NCBI GenBank assembly: GCA_002452815.1 | Contig: DKFM01000024.1 | Coordinates: 74,439-138,438 of the forward strand | Direction of reading: 5' to 3' | From: Rhodobacteraceae bacterium UBA6796 | GTDB taxonomy: Bacteria; Pseudomonadota; Alphaproteobacteria; Rhodobacterales; Rhodobacteraceae | DNA length: 64,000 nucleotides | Shown: positions 37,872-46,197 of the stretch, piece after piece | Position numbering within the stretch: the first letter of the stretch is position 1 | Layout: each line of letters opens with the position of its first letter | Notes under the pieces: model-generated | Told to the model about the DNA's origin: nothing | Databases searched by the model: none | Seen by the model: only the letters and a program-made list of their open reading frames with translations | Made by a program: the position numbers and the translations under genes

Positions 37872-38444
37872 TTAGTCACGCAGTTCCTCGGGGGAAACCC
37901 CCCAGATCGCGGTTTTGGGCACCCATCCGTCGGCAGTGTCGGCACTGATTTCACACCAGTCCCGGGTGCAGTCGCCCAGTTTCGCGATCGCCCCGGCTTC
38001 GGCCAGTGCGGCCACGGCCGAACTGGGATCGGCCCGCACATGCAGTTCGGTCATGTCCTCTTCGACGATCACGGTGCGCACCCCGGAAATCAGCGAGTAA
38101 TGCACCCAGCCGCCCGCACCGTCGCGGTCCTCGACCCGGCGCCAGTGGCCGAATTCGGCCGTCACCCGCAGCGGCATGCCGGCATGGGTGAAGACCCAGT
38201 CGATACGGTGGCTCAGCGAAGGGCCGCGCCGCGCGTTGCCTTCGGAGCCCTTGAGCGAGACATAGCGCGGCAACGGCAGATTCGTCACAGGCCCGCGTCC
38301 GGTTTGCGCGGCCACCGCGGCGGCCACGGCCATGTCATCGGGGGGGGCGCCGTCTTCCTCTTCCTGCGCCTGTCCGGGACCGGCCAGCCCCAGACCCAGA
38401 ATTATCGCCAGCATCCAGCTGTTGCGCATCGCCCGTCTCATCAT
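37872..38444 (-). CDS. exported SH3-domain protein
   Basis: This 190-residue protein has a signal peptide (NSWMLAIILGLGLAGPGQAQ) followed by two bacterial SH3-like repeats: PLPRYVSLKGSEGNARRGPS ... GHWRRVEDRDGAGGWVHYSLI and DMTELHVRADPSSAVAALAE ... WCEISADTADGWVPKTAIWG. Such domains bind peptidoglycan or proteins in the periplasm. Three in-frame Met codons make the start uncertain within 15 bases. The upstream 170 bp is shared with the divergent hydroxyacid dehydrogenase gene. Confidence 0.83.
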   Translation of the reverse strand: MMRRAMRNSWMLAIILGLGLAGPGQAQEEEDGAPPDDMAVAAAVAAQTGRGPVTNLPLPRYVSLKGSEGNARRGPSLSHRIDWVFTHAGMPLRVTAEFGHWRRVEDRDGAGGWVHYSLISGVRTVIVEEDMTELHVRADPSSAVAALAEAGAIAKLGDCTRDWCEISADTADGWVPKTAIWGVSPEELRD

Positions 38445-38614
38445 TTTTGCCCCAAATGTTCGCTTTTGGACGCAGTCTCAAAACGGTCACGCAAGAAAAT
38501 TGCGCTAACACGCCAAAAAACGCCATTATTGCTCGGTAAGGGCCTTGTGTCTTGCCCCGTTGGAGGTCACTTTGCACCCAAGATGAGGCCATTGGAAGAG
38601 AGGAGAGCCCCACC

Positions 38615-39601
38615 ATGCCCGCACCGCGGCTGAGTGTTGTCGTGACGCGACGGTTGCCCGAGGTTGTTGAAACCCGGATGAAGGAGCTGTTCGATGTGGA
38701 GCTGCGCAGCGAAGATGCTCGCATGACCCGCGAGGAGTTGATCGCGGCGATGACGCGTGCCGATGTGCTTGTGCCATCGCTGACCGATCATATCGACGCA
38801 AACATGCTGGCCGCCGCCGGAGACCGGTTGCGGCTGATAGCCAATTACGGCTCGGGGATTGACCACATCGACGTGACCTCAGCGCGCAGCCGCGGGGTTC
38901 TGGTGTCGAATACGCCCGGGGTGGTGACGGAAGACACCGCCGATATGGTGATGGCGCTGATTCTGGGTGTGACCCGGCGCATTCCCGAGGGGATCGCGGC
39001 GATTCAGGCGGGCAAATGGGCCGGCTGGTCGCCCTCGGCCTTCCTCGGGGGGCGGATCGGCGGGCGCAGGCTCGGGATCATCGGGATGGGTCGCATCGGT
39101 CAGGCGGTCGCACGGCGGGCGGCGGCCTTCGGCATGCAGATTCACTATCACAACCGCCGCCGTCTGCGCCCCGAGACCGAGGCCGAATTCAACGCCACCT
39201 ATTGGGACAGCCTCGATCAGATGGTGTCGCGGATGGATGTGATTTCGGTCAACTGCCCGCATACGCCCTCGACCTTCCACCTGCTCAACGCCCGGCGGCT
39301 CAAGATGCTCAAGCCCACAGCGGTGATCGTGAACACCTCGCGCGGCGAAGTGATCGACGAGAACGCGCTGGTGCGGGGCCTCAAGGCGGGCGAGATCGCA
39401 GGCGCCGGTCTGGACGTGTTCGAGCATGGCTCGGAGTTGAACCCCGAGCTGGTGGCGATGCCCAATGTGATGATGCTGCCGCATATGGGTTCGGCCACCA
39501 TCGAGGGCCGCATCGAAATGGGCGAGAAGGTCATCATCAACATCAAGACCTTCGCCGATGGTCACCGGCCGCCGGATCTGGTGGTGCCGGGGATGGTGTG
39601 A
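38615..39601 (+). CDS. D-2-hydroxyacid dehydrogenase (glyoxylate/hydroxypyruvate reductase type)
   Basis: This 328-residue NAD(P)-dependent enzyme has the nucleotide motif GIIGMGRIGQAVA (residues ~155-167), the catalytic Arg in NTSRGEVIDE, Glu in GAGLDVFEHG and His in MMLPHMGSAT. This is the R-E-H set of the 2-hydroxyacid dehydrogenase family; glyoxylate reductase is the most likely role. The start at 38615 follows GAGGAGAG. A 15-bp-stem terminator stands 20 bp after the stop. Confidence 0.92.
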   Translation: MPAPRLSVVVTRRLPEVVETRMKELFDVELRSEDARMTREELIAAMTRADVLVPSLTDHIDANMLAAAGDRLRLIANYGSGIDHIDVTSARSRGVLVSNTPGVVTEDTADMVMALILGVTRRIPEGIAAIQAGKWAGWSPSAFLGGRIGGRRLGIIGMGRIGQAVARRAAAFGMQIHYHNRRRLRPETEAEFNATYWDSLDQMVSRMDVISVNCPHTPSTFHLLNARRLKMLKPTAVIVNTSRGEVIDENALVRGLKAGEIAGAGLDVFEHGSELNPELVAMPNVMMLPHMGSATIEGRIEMGEKVIINIKTFADGHRPPDLVVPGMV

Positions 39602-39621
39602 TCCCCGCGCCTGTCTGAACG

Positions 39622-39654
39622 GGGCCCGGAAAACGCGATGCGTTTTCCGGGCCC
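39622..39654 (+). terminator. rho-independent terminator
   Basis: The 15-bp perfect stem GGGCCCGGAAAACGC / GCGTTTTCCGGGCCC with a 3-nt loop, then TTTGCTTT, closes the hydroxyacid dehydrogenase transcript. Confidence 0.9.
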
Positions 39655-39762
39655 TTTGCTTTGCGCCGCCGATGTCGCTTTTTGCCCGAGAATGTCGGGA
39701 CGGTTTGCCCGAAGCGCGCCCAACCTGTCAGAACGGGGAAAAGTCCTTGCAGGAGTGGCCCG

Positions 39763-42264
39763 ATGAAAACCCATGTCAAAGCTCTGGTCGTCGGCGGTGG
39801 TGCCGTCGGTTGCGGCATTTCCTATCATCTGGCCAAGGCCGGATGGGAGGTGATGCAGGTTGAACGCGACGAGCTGACCTCGGGCTCGACCTGGCATGCG
39901 GCTGGGCTTCTGCCGCTGTTCAACATGGGCTATGCCACAACCCATATCCACAAGTATTCGGTCGATTTCTACAAGACGCTGGAGGCCGAAACCGGGCTGA
40001 ACGCGGGCTTCTCGATCTGCGGCAACCTGCGCATGGCCCAGACGCAAGAGCGGATGGACGAATACATGCTCTATTCGAGCGTGGCGGAAACCGCCGATGT
40101 CTACCACGAATTCCTGACCCCCGCGCAGATGAAGGAACGTTGGCCGCTGATGCGCACCGACGATCTGAAAGGCGCGCTGTTCCACCCGCAGGACGGCTAT
40201 ATCAACCCCGCCGATGTGACCCAGGCGATGGCCAAGGGCGCGCGCCAGCGCGGCGTGGATATCGTGCGCAGGATGCAGGTCAACGCCTATCGCTGGACCG
40301 GCAGTGAATGGGTCGTGACGCTGGAAAAGATGGTGGAAAAGGGCGGCAACCTGGTCGGCTCGGGCGAGCTGGTCGAGGTGCATGCCGAGCATGTCGTGAC
40401 CGCCACCGGCAACCACGCGCAGCGCACCGCGCGGCTGTTGGGCATCAAGATCCCCGCGATCCCGGTCGAGCATCAGTTCATCGTGACCGAACCCGACCCG
40501 ATGCTGCAGGCCTGGCGCGCGGCGGGCAACCCCGAACACCCGGTGCTGCGCGATGCCGACGCGAAATGGTATGTCCGCGAGGAACGCGGCGGCTGGATTC
40601 TTGGCCCCTACGAGCGCGGGGCGCCCGCGCGGTTCCTGTATGACGTGCCCGAAACCTTCCGCGCCGATCTGTTCCCGCTGGATCTGGAGCGGATCGAAGA
40701 AGAATACATGTCGATGATCCATCGTCTGCCCAGCTCGGAAACCGTGGGTCTGAAAGACGATTTCAACGGCCCGATCTGCTACACCCCCGACGGCAACCCG
40801 CTGGTGGGTCCCGCACCCGGCCTGCGCAACATGTGGCTGGCCGAAGGCTTCAGCTTCGGCATCACCGCGGCGGGCGGCACCGGCTATTACCTGGCGCAGC
40901 TGATGACCGAGGGCGAGGCCGAGATCGACATGGCCAGCCTCGATCCCAAACGCTACGGGTCGTGGATGACCACCGAATATGCCGCGCGCAAGAACGAGGA
41001 ATGCTACGAGCATGTCTTCATCCTGCATCACCCGGATGAGGAGCGCGAAGCCTGCCGCCCGCTGCGCACCGCGCCCGCCTATGACCGCCAGCTGGCGCTT
41101 GGCGCCCAGATGGGGCAGGTGAACGGCTGGGAACGCCCGAACTATTATGGGCCCCTCGATGCGCCGGCCGATTTCGACCACAATTCGCGCAGCTTCCGGC
41201 GCGGCGCCTGGTGGCAATATGCCGAGGCCGAGGCCCGCGCGATCCGCGAAACCGCAGGCATCATCGACGCCTCGGCCTTCACCAAGCATCTGGTGCGTGG
41301 CCCCGGCGCGACGGCGTTCCTGGACCAGTTCACCACCAACAAGCTGCCGAAGGTGGGGCGCATCAACCTGACCTATGCGCTGACCGATGCGGGCACGACG
41401 CGCACCGAATACACGATCGTGCGGCTGAAGGATGATGAATATTACCTGATCTCGGCCGGGGCCTGGACTGCCTATGATGGCGATTTCCTGATGAAATCCA
41501 TCGAAGATTTCATCGCGGCGGGCGGCGCGCATGTCGATTGTCACGACATCACCACGCAATGGGGCGTCTTCGCGCTGGCCGGTCCTAACGCCCGCGCGAT
41601 CCTGAACGAGGTGGTGAAGGATGCGTTCCCGGAAACCGTGCTGAGCAACAAGCGCTTCCCCTGGCTCAGCTATCGCGACATCGAACTGGGCATGTGCCCG
41701 GTGCGCGCGGTGCGCGTGGCTTATACGGGTGAACTCGGCTGGGAATTGCACCACCCGATCGAGATGGGCCGCTATCTGTGGGATCTGCTGCTGAAGGCGG
41801 GCGAAAAACACGGGCTCAAACCCGTGGGGGCGCGCGCCCAGAACTGGCTGCGGCAGGAAAAATCCTATCGCGCCTTCGGCACCGAACTGGGCCGCGATGC
41901 CACCCCGCTGGAAGCCGGGCTCGACCGTTTCGTCGACCTGGACAAGGAATTCCGCGGCAAGGCCAAGATGCTTGAAACCGGCATCCGCGCGAAATGCGTC
42001 ACGCTGCTGATCGACGGGCCGGCCGACGCTGACCCCTGGGGCAAGGAGGCACTGATCCTTGACGGCAAGAAGATCGGGCGGCTGACCTCGGGCGGATATT
42101 CGGTCGCCTTCGGCAAGCAGATCGGCATGGGCTATGTCCGCCCCGATCTGGCCGAAGTGGGCACGAAGCTGAAGGTCAAGATGCTGTTGCAGGAATGGGA
42201 TGCGGTGGTGACCGAGGACAGCCCGCACGACCCCAGCAACGCCCGTATCCGGCAGGATGGCTGA
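39763..42264 (+). CDS. dimethylglycine/sarcosine dehydrogenase-type flavoprotein (DAO + GcvT domains)
   Basis: This 833-residue protein has an N-terminal DAO-type FAD domain (VVGGGAVGCGISYHL, residues ~9-23; GSTWHAAG, where His45 is the position of covalent FAD in mammalian DMGDH), a linker, and C-terminal GcvT/T-protein domains (DASAFTKHLVRGPGATAFLDQF, YTGELGWELHHP, ARAQNWLRQEKSYRAFGTEL). Such enzymes oxidatively demethylate dimethylglycine or sarcosine and load the one-carbon unit on tetrahydrofolate. The ATG at 39763 gives family length; the longer frame is rejected. It could take up the product of GbcAB. Confidence 0.9.
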   Translation: MKTHVKALVVGGGAVGCGISYHLAKAGWEVMQVERDELTSGSTWHAAGLLPLFNMGYATTHIHKYSVDFYKTLEAETGLNAGFSICGNLRMAQTQERMDEYMLYSSVAETADVYHEFLTPAQMKERWPLMRTDDLKGALFHPQDGYINPADVTQAMAKGARQRGVDIVRRMQVNAYRWTGSEWVVTLEKMVEKGGNLVGSGELVEVHAEHVVTATGNHAQRTARLLGIKIPAIPVEHQFIVTEPDPMLQAWRAAGNPEHPVLRDADAKWYVREERGGWILGPYERGAPARFLYDVPETFRADLFPLDLERIEEEYMSMIHRLPSSETVGLKDDFNGPICYTPDGNPLVGPAPGLRNMWLAEGFSFGITAAGGTGYYLAQLMTEGEAEIDMASLDPKRYGSWMTTEYAARKNEECYEHVFILHHPDEEREACRPLRTAPAYDRQLALGAQMGQVNGWERPNYYGPLDAPADFDHNSRSFRRGAWWQYAEAEARAIRETAGIIDASAFTKHLVRGPGATAFLDQFTTNKLPKVGRINLTYALTDAGTTRTEYTIVRLKDDEYYLISAGAWTAYDGDFLMKSIEDFIAAGGAHVDCHDITTQWGVFALAGPNARAILNEVVKDAFPETVLSNKRFPWLSYRDIELGMCPVRAVRVAYTGELGWELHHPIEMGRYLWDLLLKAGEKHGLKPVGARAQNWLRQEKSYRAFGTELGRDATPLEAGLDRFVDLDKEFRGKAKMLETGIRAKCVTLLIDGPADADPWGKEALILDGKKIGRLTSGGYSVAFGKQIGMGYVRPDLAEVGTKLKVKMLLQEWDAVVTEDSPHDPSNARIRQDG

Positions 42265-42270
42265 GACAGG

Positions 42271-42293
42271 AAGGCCCCGCATCGCGGGGCCTT
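42271..42293. terminator. hairpin after the dimethylglycine dehydrogenase gene
   Basis: The 10-bp stem AAGGCCCCGC / GCGGGGCCTT with a 3-nt loop, followed by TCCC on the plus strand, lies 6 bp past the stop. It is shared with the convergent Mpo1-like gene ending at 42298. Confidence 0.75.
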
Positions 42294-42297
42294 TCCC

Positions 42298-42597
42298 TCA
42301 TTTGCCGGTCATCTTGCGCAGCCACCACCGGGTGCCGACGAACAGGAACCGCCAATCGGTCAGAAACTCCGGCGGTTTGCCCTCGATGGCATGGCCGATG
42401 AACTGCAAGATCCAGCCCAGCACGAACAGCGCCAGCGCCCAGGGCCAGAGCCCGGCGACAAAGGGCGCGGCCAGCGCCAGAACCACCGAGACCACGATCA
42501 TCGGAATTCCGAACGTATGCGTCAGCTGGTTCCAGCGGTTCTGATGGCTGAGCGCATATTGCGCGATCCATTCATCCATACTGCGTGATTTCATCAT
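42298..42597 (-). CDS. Mpo1-like/DUF962 membrane protein
   Basis: This 99-residue protein has two to three hydrophobic segments. The start at 42597 follows GGGAGG with a 6-nt spacer. The DUF962/YGL010w pattern is clear: SLSHQNRWNQLTHTFGIP-like His near residue 27, PMIVVSVVLALAA, and FVLGWILQFIGHAIEGKPPEFL with a further His. Yeast Mpo1 is an Fe(II)-dependent dioxygenase for 2-hydroxy fatty acids; the bacterial role is unproven. It is convergent with the dimethylglycine dehydrogenase gene. Confidence 0.8.
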   Translation of the reverse strand: MMKSRSMDEWIAQYALSHQNRWNQLTHTFGIPMIVVSVVLALAAPFVAGLWPWALALFVLGWILQFIGHAIEGKPPEFLTDWRFLFVGTRWWLRKMTGK

Positions 42598-42714
42598 GCT
42601 GCACCTCCCCGTGCATCGCATTGCTCCGGGCGCTCCCATCGCCCGGAATCACGATACGAAGCGGATGTTGTGCGATCAACGCGCGCGCCGGATGACGTTG
42701 CAGCCCCCGGGGGA

Positions 42715-43545
42715 TCAGCGCTGCCGCCGCGCGGCAAGCCACGCGGCCCATTCCGCGGGACCGCCCGCAAAGGCGTTCAGATCGACCGTTCCGCCGATGC
42801 CCGGCACCACCCCGGTGCCGGTATATTGCCAGAAGGTCCAACTCGCGCCCGGGTACCGCACCGAGGGGTGGTCCGCGACTGAGCGCAGCCAGAAATCATA
42901 GCCCCGCATCTGGCCCAGATCGTTGTCGGCCCAGAAGTCCACCGTTGTATAGATGACCGGCGTGACGTGGTAATGCGCGCGCAGGATTTCCAGGAAGGTG
43001 CGCATCTCGGCGCGGACCTTGGCCGGATCGGGGCGCAGCTGGCAGCTGGGCGATGTGTGATTCCACTCGATGTCCAGCACCGGCGGCAGATCCCCCTTCA
43101 CCCGCGGAACATTGCGGATGAACCATTCGGCCTGCTCGGCGGCGGTGCGGCAGAAATAGAAGAAATGATAGCCCCCCACCGGCACCCCGGCGGCGCGTGC
43201 GGCCCGGGCGTTGGGCGCAAAGCCGGGGTCGATGCGGTCGCCGCCTTCGGTGGCCTTGAGCCAGGCGAAGGATACGCCTGCGGCCCGCGCACGGGGCCAG
43301 TCGATCAGCCCCTGATAGCGTGCCGCGTCGATGCCATGCACGCCGTGATAGGCGGGCGTGATCCCGGCCCAGTCATGCGGCGCGGTGTCGCCGAATTGCC
43401 CGGGGATGCCTTCGGCGCGATAGGCCGCAGGGTCCAGCAGGGCAGGGGCCATCAAGGCGCCCTGTTTCGGGCCGCTGTCACCGCCACAGCCCGCCAGGGC
43501 CAGGGTCAGGACTGCAATTGCCGAAAAAAGCCGTGATCTGCGCAT
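42715..43545 (-). CDS. GH25-family lysozyme-like lipoprotein
   Basis: This 276-residue protein has a lipoprotein signal (MRRSRLFSAIAVLTLALAGC, Cys20) and a GH25 domain: HGVHGIDAARYQGLIDWPRA with the first catalytic Asp, then PPVLDIEWNHTSPSC (second Asp and Glu) and WTFWQYTGTGVVPGIGG at the end. GH25 enzymes cut the N-acetylmuramic acid bond of peptidoglycan. The lipobox suggests outer- or inner-membrane anchoring in the periplasm. The start at 43545 follows AGGGGG. Confidence 0.88.
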   Translation of the reverse strand: MRRSRLFSAIAVLTLALAGCGGDSGPKQGALMAPALLDPAAYRAEGIPGQFGDTAPHDWAGITPAYHGVHGIDAARYQGLIDWPRARAAGVSFAWLKATEGGDRIDPGFAPNARAARAAGVPVGGYHFFYFCRTAAEQAEWFIRNVPRVKGDLPPVLDIEWNHTSPSCQLRPDPAKVRAEMRTFLEILRAHYHVTPVIYTTVDFWADNDLGQMRGYDFWLRSVADHPSVRYPGASWTFWQYTGTGVVPGIGGTVDLNAFAGGPAEWAAWLAARRQR

Positions 43546-43578
43546 CGCATCCCCCTGTTTCGCCTGTGCAGCATCGCG

Positions 43579-43618
43579 CCAAAAGGCCCGGCTGTCACCA
43601 GACAACCGGGCCTTTTGG
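43579..43618 (-). terminator. terminator of the EF-hand gene
   Basis: The 13-bp stem CCAAAAGGCCCGG / CCGGGCCTTTTGG with a 14-nt loop begins 42 bp past the EF-hand stop (minus strand) and insulates it from the GH25 gene. U residues fall inside the stem end. Confidence 0.8.
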
Positions 43619-43659
43619 CGGAAACCCGCGAGGGACGAGCGGGCCTCCGAACTTCTTGC

Positions 43660-44202
43660 TTATGGCCGCCCGAAATCGGCCGTGGTCAGGACGCCGTCAC
43701 CGTTACGGTCGCGCATCGTGAACCAGCCATCGGTGCCTGCGATGAATTCGGCTTCGGTCACGGTGCCATCGCCGTTGGAATCAAACAGCCGCATACCCTG
43801 CGCTGCGGGCACATCCAGCCCCGTCAGCGGATTCACCGGACCCATCCCCGGCCCCTTGCCCATGCCCAGCCCTTTGCCGGGGCCCTTGCCTGGCCCCATG
43901 CCGGGCGGCGGTGTGCCCGCGGGCAGGTTGTGACCGGGGCCTTTGCCAGCCTCCAGCTGCATCGCCTTGTGTTCGTCAATCCCGGCCAGTTCCTCGTCCG
44001 AGAAGGTGCCGTCGCTGTCCTGATCGAACATCACGAAGATATTGCCGCGCTGTTCGCGGGCCTCGGCACGCGTGACCTTGCCATCACCGTCAAGATCCCA
44101 TTGCAGCATGAAATCCTCACCCGGAACGAAAGGCCGGGTCTGTGCCTGTGCGAGACCGGCACAAAGGCTAAGGGCGGCAGCAACTATGAGGGCGCGTTTC
44201 AT
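43660..44202 (-). CDS. exported protein with four EF-hands and a Gly/Pro/Met-rich linker
   Basis: This 180-residue protein has a signal peptide (MKRALIVAAALSLCAGLAQA). Four canonical calcium loops are visible: residues 36-47 (DLDGDGKVTRAE), 60-71 (DQDSDGTFSDEE), 141-152 (DSNGDGTVTEAE) and 165-176 (DRNGDGVLTTAD). Between the two pairs is a 50-residue linker with repeats of GPGKG and GMG. It is probably a periplasmic Ca2+-binding protein of calmodulin-like layout; partner unknown. The start at 44202 was chosen for the signal peptide. Confidence 0.85.
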   Translation of the reverse strand: MKRALIVAAALSLCAGLAQAQTRPFVPGEDFMLQWDLDGDGKVTRAEAREQRGNIFVMFDQDSDGTFSDEELAGIDEHKAMQLEAGKGPGHNLPAGTPPPGMGPGKGPGKGLGMGKGPGMGPVNPLTGLDVPAAQGMRLFDSNGDGTVTEAEFIAGTDGWFTMRDRNGDGVLTTADFGRP

Positions 44203-44283
44203 GGCCAGATCCTTTTCAATCATCTGATTGCATAAACGCGACAGCCCGCAACTTCCGCCGCGGGCCGTCAAAGTGCCGCAGGC

Positions 44284-44628
44284 TCAGCCCTTGGCGGCGG
44301 CCAGTTCATCCCAGCAGGCCAGCGCGTGACCGGCATACATCATGCCGGGGCCGCCGCCCATCTGAATGGCCATCGCCAGCACATCGCCCAGCTCTTCACG
44401 CGTGGCGCCGGAATTCATCAGCGCTTCGACGTGGAACATGATGCAGGGCTCGCAGCGCAGCACCACGGCCATGCCAAGCGCCACGAATTCCTTCTGCTTC
44501 ACATCCAGCGGCCCGTTTTCCTTCACCGCTTTGGACAGCACGCCAAAGCCTTTCATGGTGTCGGGGATCGCTTTGCCAACTTCGCGCAGTTCGTTGCGCA
44601 CGTCATCGAGTTTTGCCTTGTAGCCCAT
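44284..44628 (-). CDS. AhpD/carboxymuconolactone-decarboxylase-family protein
   Basis: This 114-residue all-helical protein has the AhpD-type redox pair in VLRCEPCIMFHVEALMNSGAT (CxxC with the following His). Family members recycle peroxiredoxins or act as gamma-carboxymuconolactone decarboxylases; the CxxC favours redox function. The start at 44628 follows AGGAG with a 7-nt spacer. The upstream region has a palindromic TTGAC-N4-GTCAA box, which suggests control by an FNR/CRP-family regulator. Confidence 0.86.
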   Translation of the reverse strand: MGYKAKLDDVRNELREVGKAIPDTMKGFGVLSKAVKENGPLDVKQKEFVALGMAVVLRCEPCIMFHVEALMNSGATREELGDVLAMAIQMGGGPGMMYAGHALACWDELAAAKG

Positions 44629-44685
44629 GGCTTTCTCCTGTTCGTCATCTGAGGTGGGTTGTGTCATGCGCGCCGCGTTGCGGCA

Positions 44686-44699
44686 TTGACCTGCGTCAA
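44686..44699. promoter_or_regulatory. FNR/CRP-family-like box TTGAC-N4-GTCAA
   Basis: TTGACCTGCGTCAA is a perfect 5-bp inverted repeat (ATTGAC...GTCAAT over 6 bp) located 58-71 bp upstream of the AhpD-like start. It differs from the FNR consensus TTGAT-N4-ATCAA at one base in each arm; FnrL or NNR-type control is possible. Confidence 0.6.
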
Positions 44700-44721
44700 T
44701 TAACCGCTGGTATACAAATGT

Positions 44722-45795
44722 TTATCTGAACCGGTCCGGGGCCAGGGCCGCGATCGTTTCGGGGGGCAGTGCGGGGGGGCGCCCGGCGATCAGATCGGCG
44801 GCCAGCTGGCAGGCGGCCGGTGCGGATTGAAAGCCATAGCCGCCTTGCCCGGCCAACCAGAAGAACCCCGGCGCCTGCGGATCGTGGCCGATCACCGGCG
44901 CGCGGTCGGGCGCGAAGGTGCGCAGCCCGGCCCAGTTCGCCAGCATCCGGTTCACCGGTTCGGTCACCATCGCCTCATAGCGCGCCAGACCCTCGGCCAG
45001 AACCATATCGTCGGCAAAGGCGTCGTGCGGTTCCATCGGGTCGGCCTCGGCGGGCGAGACGATCACCGCGCCCGCATCGGGTTTCATATACCAGTCTTCG
45101 TTGCCGCCAATGACCATCGGCCAACCCGATACGTCATGCCCGCCGGGGGCGGGCAGCCGCGCCATCGAACGACGGCAGGGTTGCAGGCCGATGGGGGCCA
45201 CCCCCGCCAGTGCCGCGATCTGGTCGGCCCAGGCCCCGGCTGCGTTGACGATCAGCCGCGCGGTATGGACCTGCCCGCCCGCAGTCACGGCCCAACCCGC
45301 AGGGGCCCGCGTGATCCGCGTGACCGGGGCGGCCGTGCGTATCTGTGCGCCCTGTGCCCGCGCCTCGCGCGCGAAATTCTGGATCAGCAGATCGGTGTCG
45401 ATGTCCCAGGTCCGGGCGGTATGGCCCGCATAGGCCACGGTTTCGGGGTTCAGGATCGGCACCATCGCGCGGGCCTGATCGAGGCTCAGTTCCTCCAGCT
45501 CGAAGTCGTGCAGATGCGTCTCGAACCGGGCGCGCTGGCCGGGGCCATCGACGAACATCAGCCCGCGCGGCGCCAGCGTGCCGGAGGCCTGGAAATACTC
45601 GCCCGAGGCCTGCGACAAGGCCACCACCGCGGCATTGCCGTAATGCGGCGCATACAGCGCGGCCGAGCGGCCAGAGGCGTGGTAGGCAAGGTTTCCTTCG
45701 CTTTCCACAAGAAGGACCCGACCAAGCGGCGCCAGCCGCGCCGCCGCTGAAACGCCCGCAATACCGCCGCCGATAATCAGAAAATCATGTTCCAT
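44722..45795 (-). CDS. DAO-family FAD-dependent oxidoreductase
   Basis: This 357-residue flavoprotein is like D-amino-acid or glycine/sarcosine oxidases. It has the Rossmann GGGIAG motif ([21 protein letters not shown]), ASGRSAALYAPHYGN, NAAGAWADQIA and a C-terminal FWLAGQGGYGFQSAPAA for FAD. It is ~357 residues, standard for the family, and has no signal peptide. The start at 45795 removes an upstream extension before MEHDFLIIGGG. Substrate unknown; betaine-derived sarcosine is possible but is only suggested by the dimethylglycine dehydrogenase 2.5 kb away. Confidence 0.87.
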   Translation of the reverse strand: MEHDFLIIGGGIAGVSAAARLAPLGRVLLVESEGNLAYHASGRSAALYAPHYGNAAVVALSQASGEYFQASGTLAPRGLMFVDGPGQRARFETHLHDFELEELSLDQARAMVPILNPETVAYAGHTARTWDIDTDLLIQNFAREARAQGAQIRTAAPVTRITRAPAGWAVTAGGQVHTARLIVNAAGAWADQIAALAGVAPIGLQPCRRSMARLPAPGGHDVSGWPMVIGGNEDWYMKPDAGAVIVSPAEADPMEPHDAFADDMVLAEGLARYEAMVTEPVNRMLANWAGLRTFAPDRAPVIGHDPQAPGFFWLAGQGGYGFQSAPAACQLAADLIAGRPPALPPETIAALAPDRFR

Positions 45796-45897
45796 GGCGG
45801 GACTGTGCCATGCGGTCGCGGCCAAGGAAAGGGGCTGTCCACGGGCCGGGCACGGGCGTAGACTCGGCCCCGAAAACGCGTGACTCAGGAGGTTCCG

Positions 45898-45978
45898 ATG
45901 AAGGTTCTTGTAGCGCTTGGTCTGTGCCTGGCACTGGCCGCCTGCGGCAACGGCATCCCGCTGATCCCGTTCATTTGA
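45898..45978 (+). CDS. 26-residue predicted lipoprotein
   Basis: A very short gene with a perfect Shine-Dalgarno (AGGAGG, spacer TTCCG). The product begins MKVLVALGLCLALAAC (lipobox LAAC, Cys16), then ten residues (GNGIPLIPFI). After lipidation and cleavage the mature peptide would be about 11 residues, as in entericidin or other tiny lipoproteins. A strong hairpin terminator follows 16 bp after the stop, so it is a complete transcription unit. It does not resemble a named protein that I recognise. Confidence 0.72.
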   Translation: MKVLVALGLCLALAACGNGIPLIPFI

Positions 45979-45994
45979 TTAAGGAGCGGTATGA

Positions 45995-46018
45995 GAAGCG
46001 CGCCCGTAGGCGCGCTTC
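45995..46018. terminator. terminator between the 26-residue lipoprotein and the 57-residue protein genes
   Basis: The 10-bp stem GAAGCGCGCC / GGCGCGCTTC with loop CGTA is followed by GATTT on the plus strand. It can stop both the lipoprotein transcript and the convergent minus-strand gene ending at 46023. Confidence 0.8.
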
Positions 46019-46022
46019 GATT

Positions 46023-46196
46023 TCACTTCTCTTTCCGCACGCCTTTGAAGGGCGTCTTGGAAGAGGTTTTCTGGTCCATGAACTTGCCGGTCTTGGTGTC
46101 GCGCTTCACCCAATTGCCCGAAGGCGTTTGGGTTTGAGAGCGGCCTTTGACCATGCCGTTGCGATGGTCGTCGCCAGAGGGCGGGTTGGTTGCCAT
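46023..46196 (-). CDS. small basic hypothetical protein (57 residues)
   Basis: The product starts MATNPPSGDDHRNGMVKGR and is rich in Lys/Arg/Thr, ending KTPFKGVRKEK. Motif-like words are WVKRDTKTGKFMDQK. It is likely unstructured and nucleic-acid-binding by charge. The start lies 1 bp past the end of the HTH gene (its stop is at 46198), and GGAAAGGG precedes the ATG, so the two are co-translated. Similar short proteins occur in several proteobacteria by my recollection; function unknown. Confidence 0.65.
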   Translation of the reverse strand: MATNPPSGDDHRNGMVKGRSQTQTPSGNWVKRDTKTGKFMDQKTSSKTPFKGVRKEK

Positions 46197-46197
46197 C

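Noticed and set aside
45991..46137. 48-codon plus-strand frame with a good Shine-Dalgarno (AAGGAG) starting at 45991
   Set aside because: Its 5' part is the terminator stem and it is antisense to the 57-residue gene, so a real product is unlikely.
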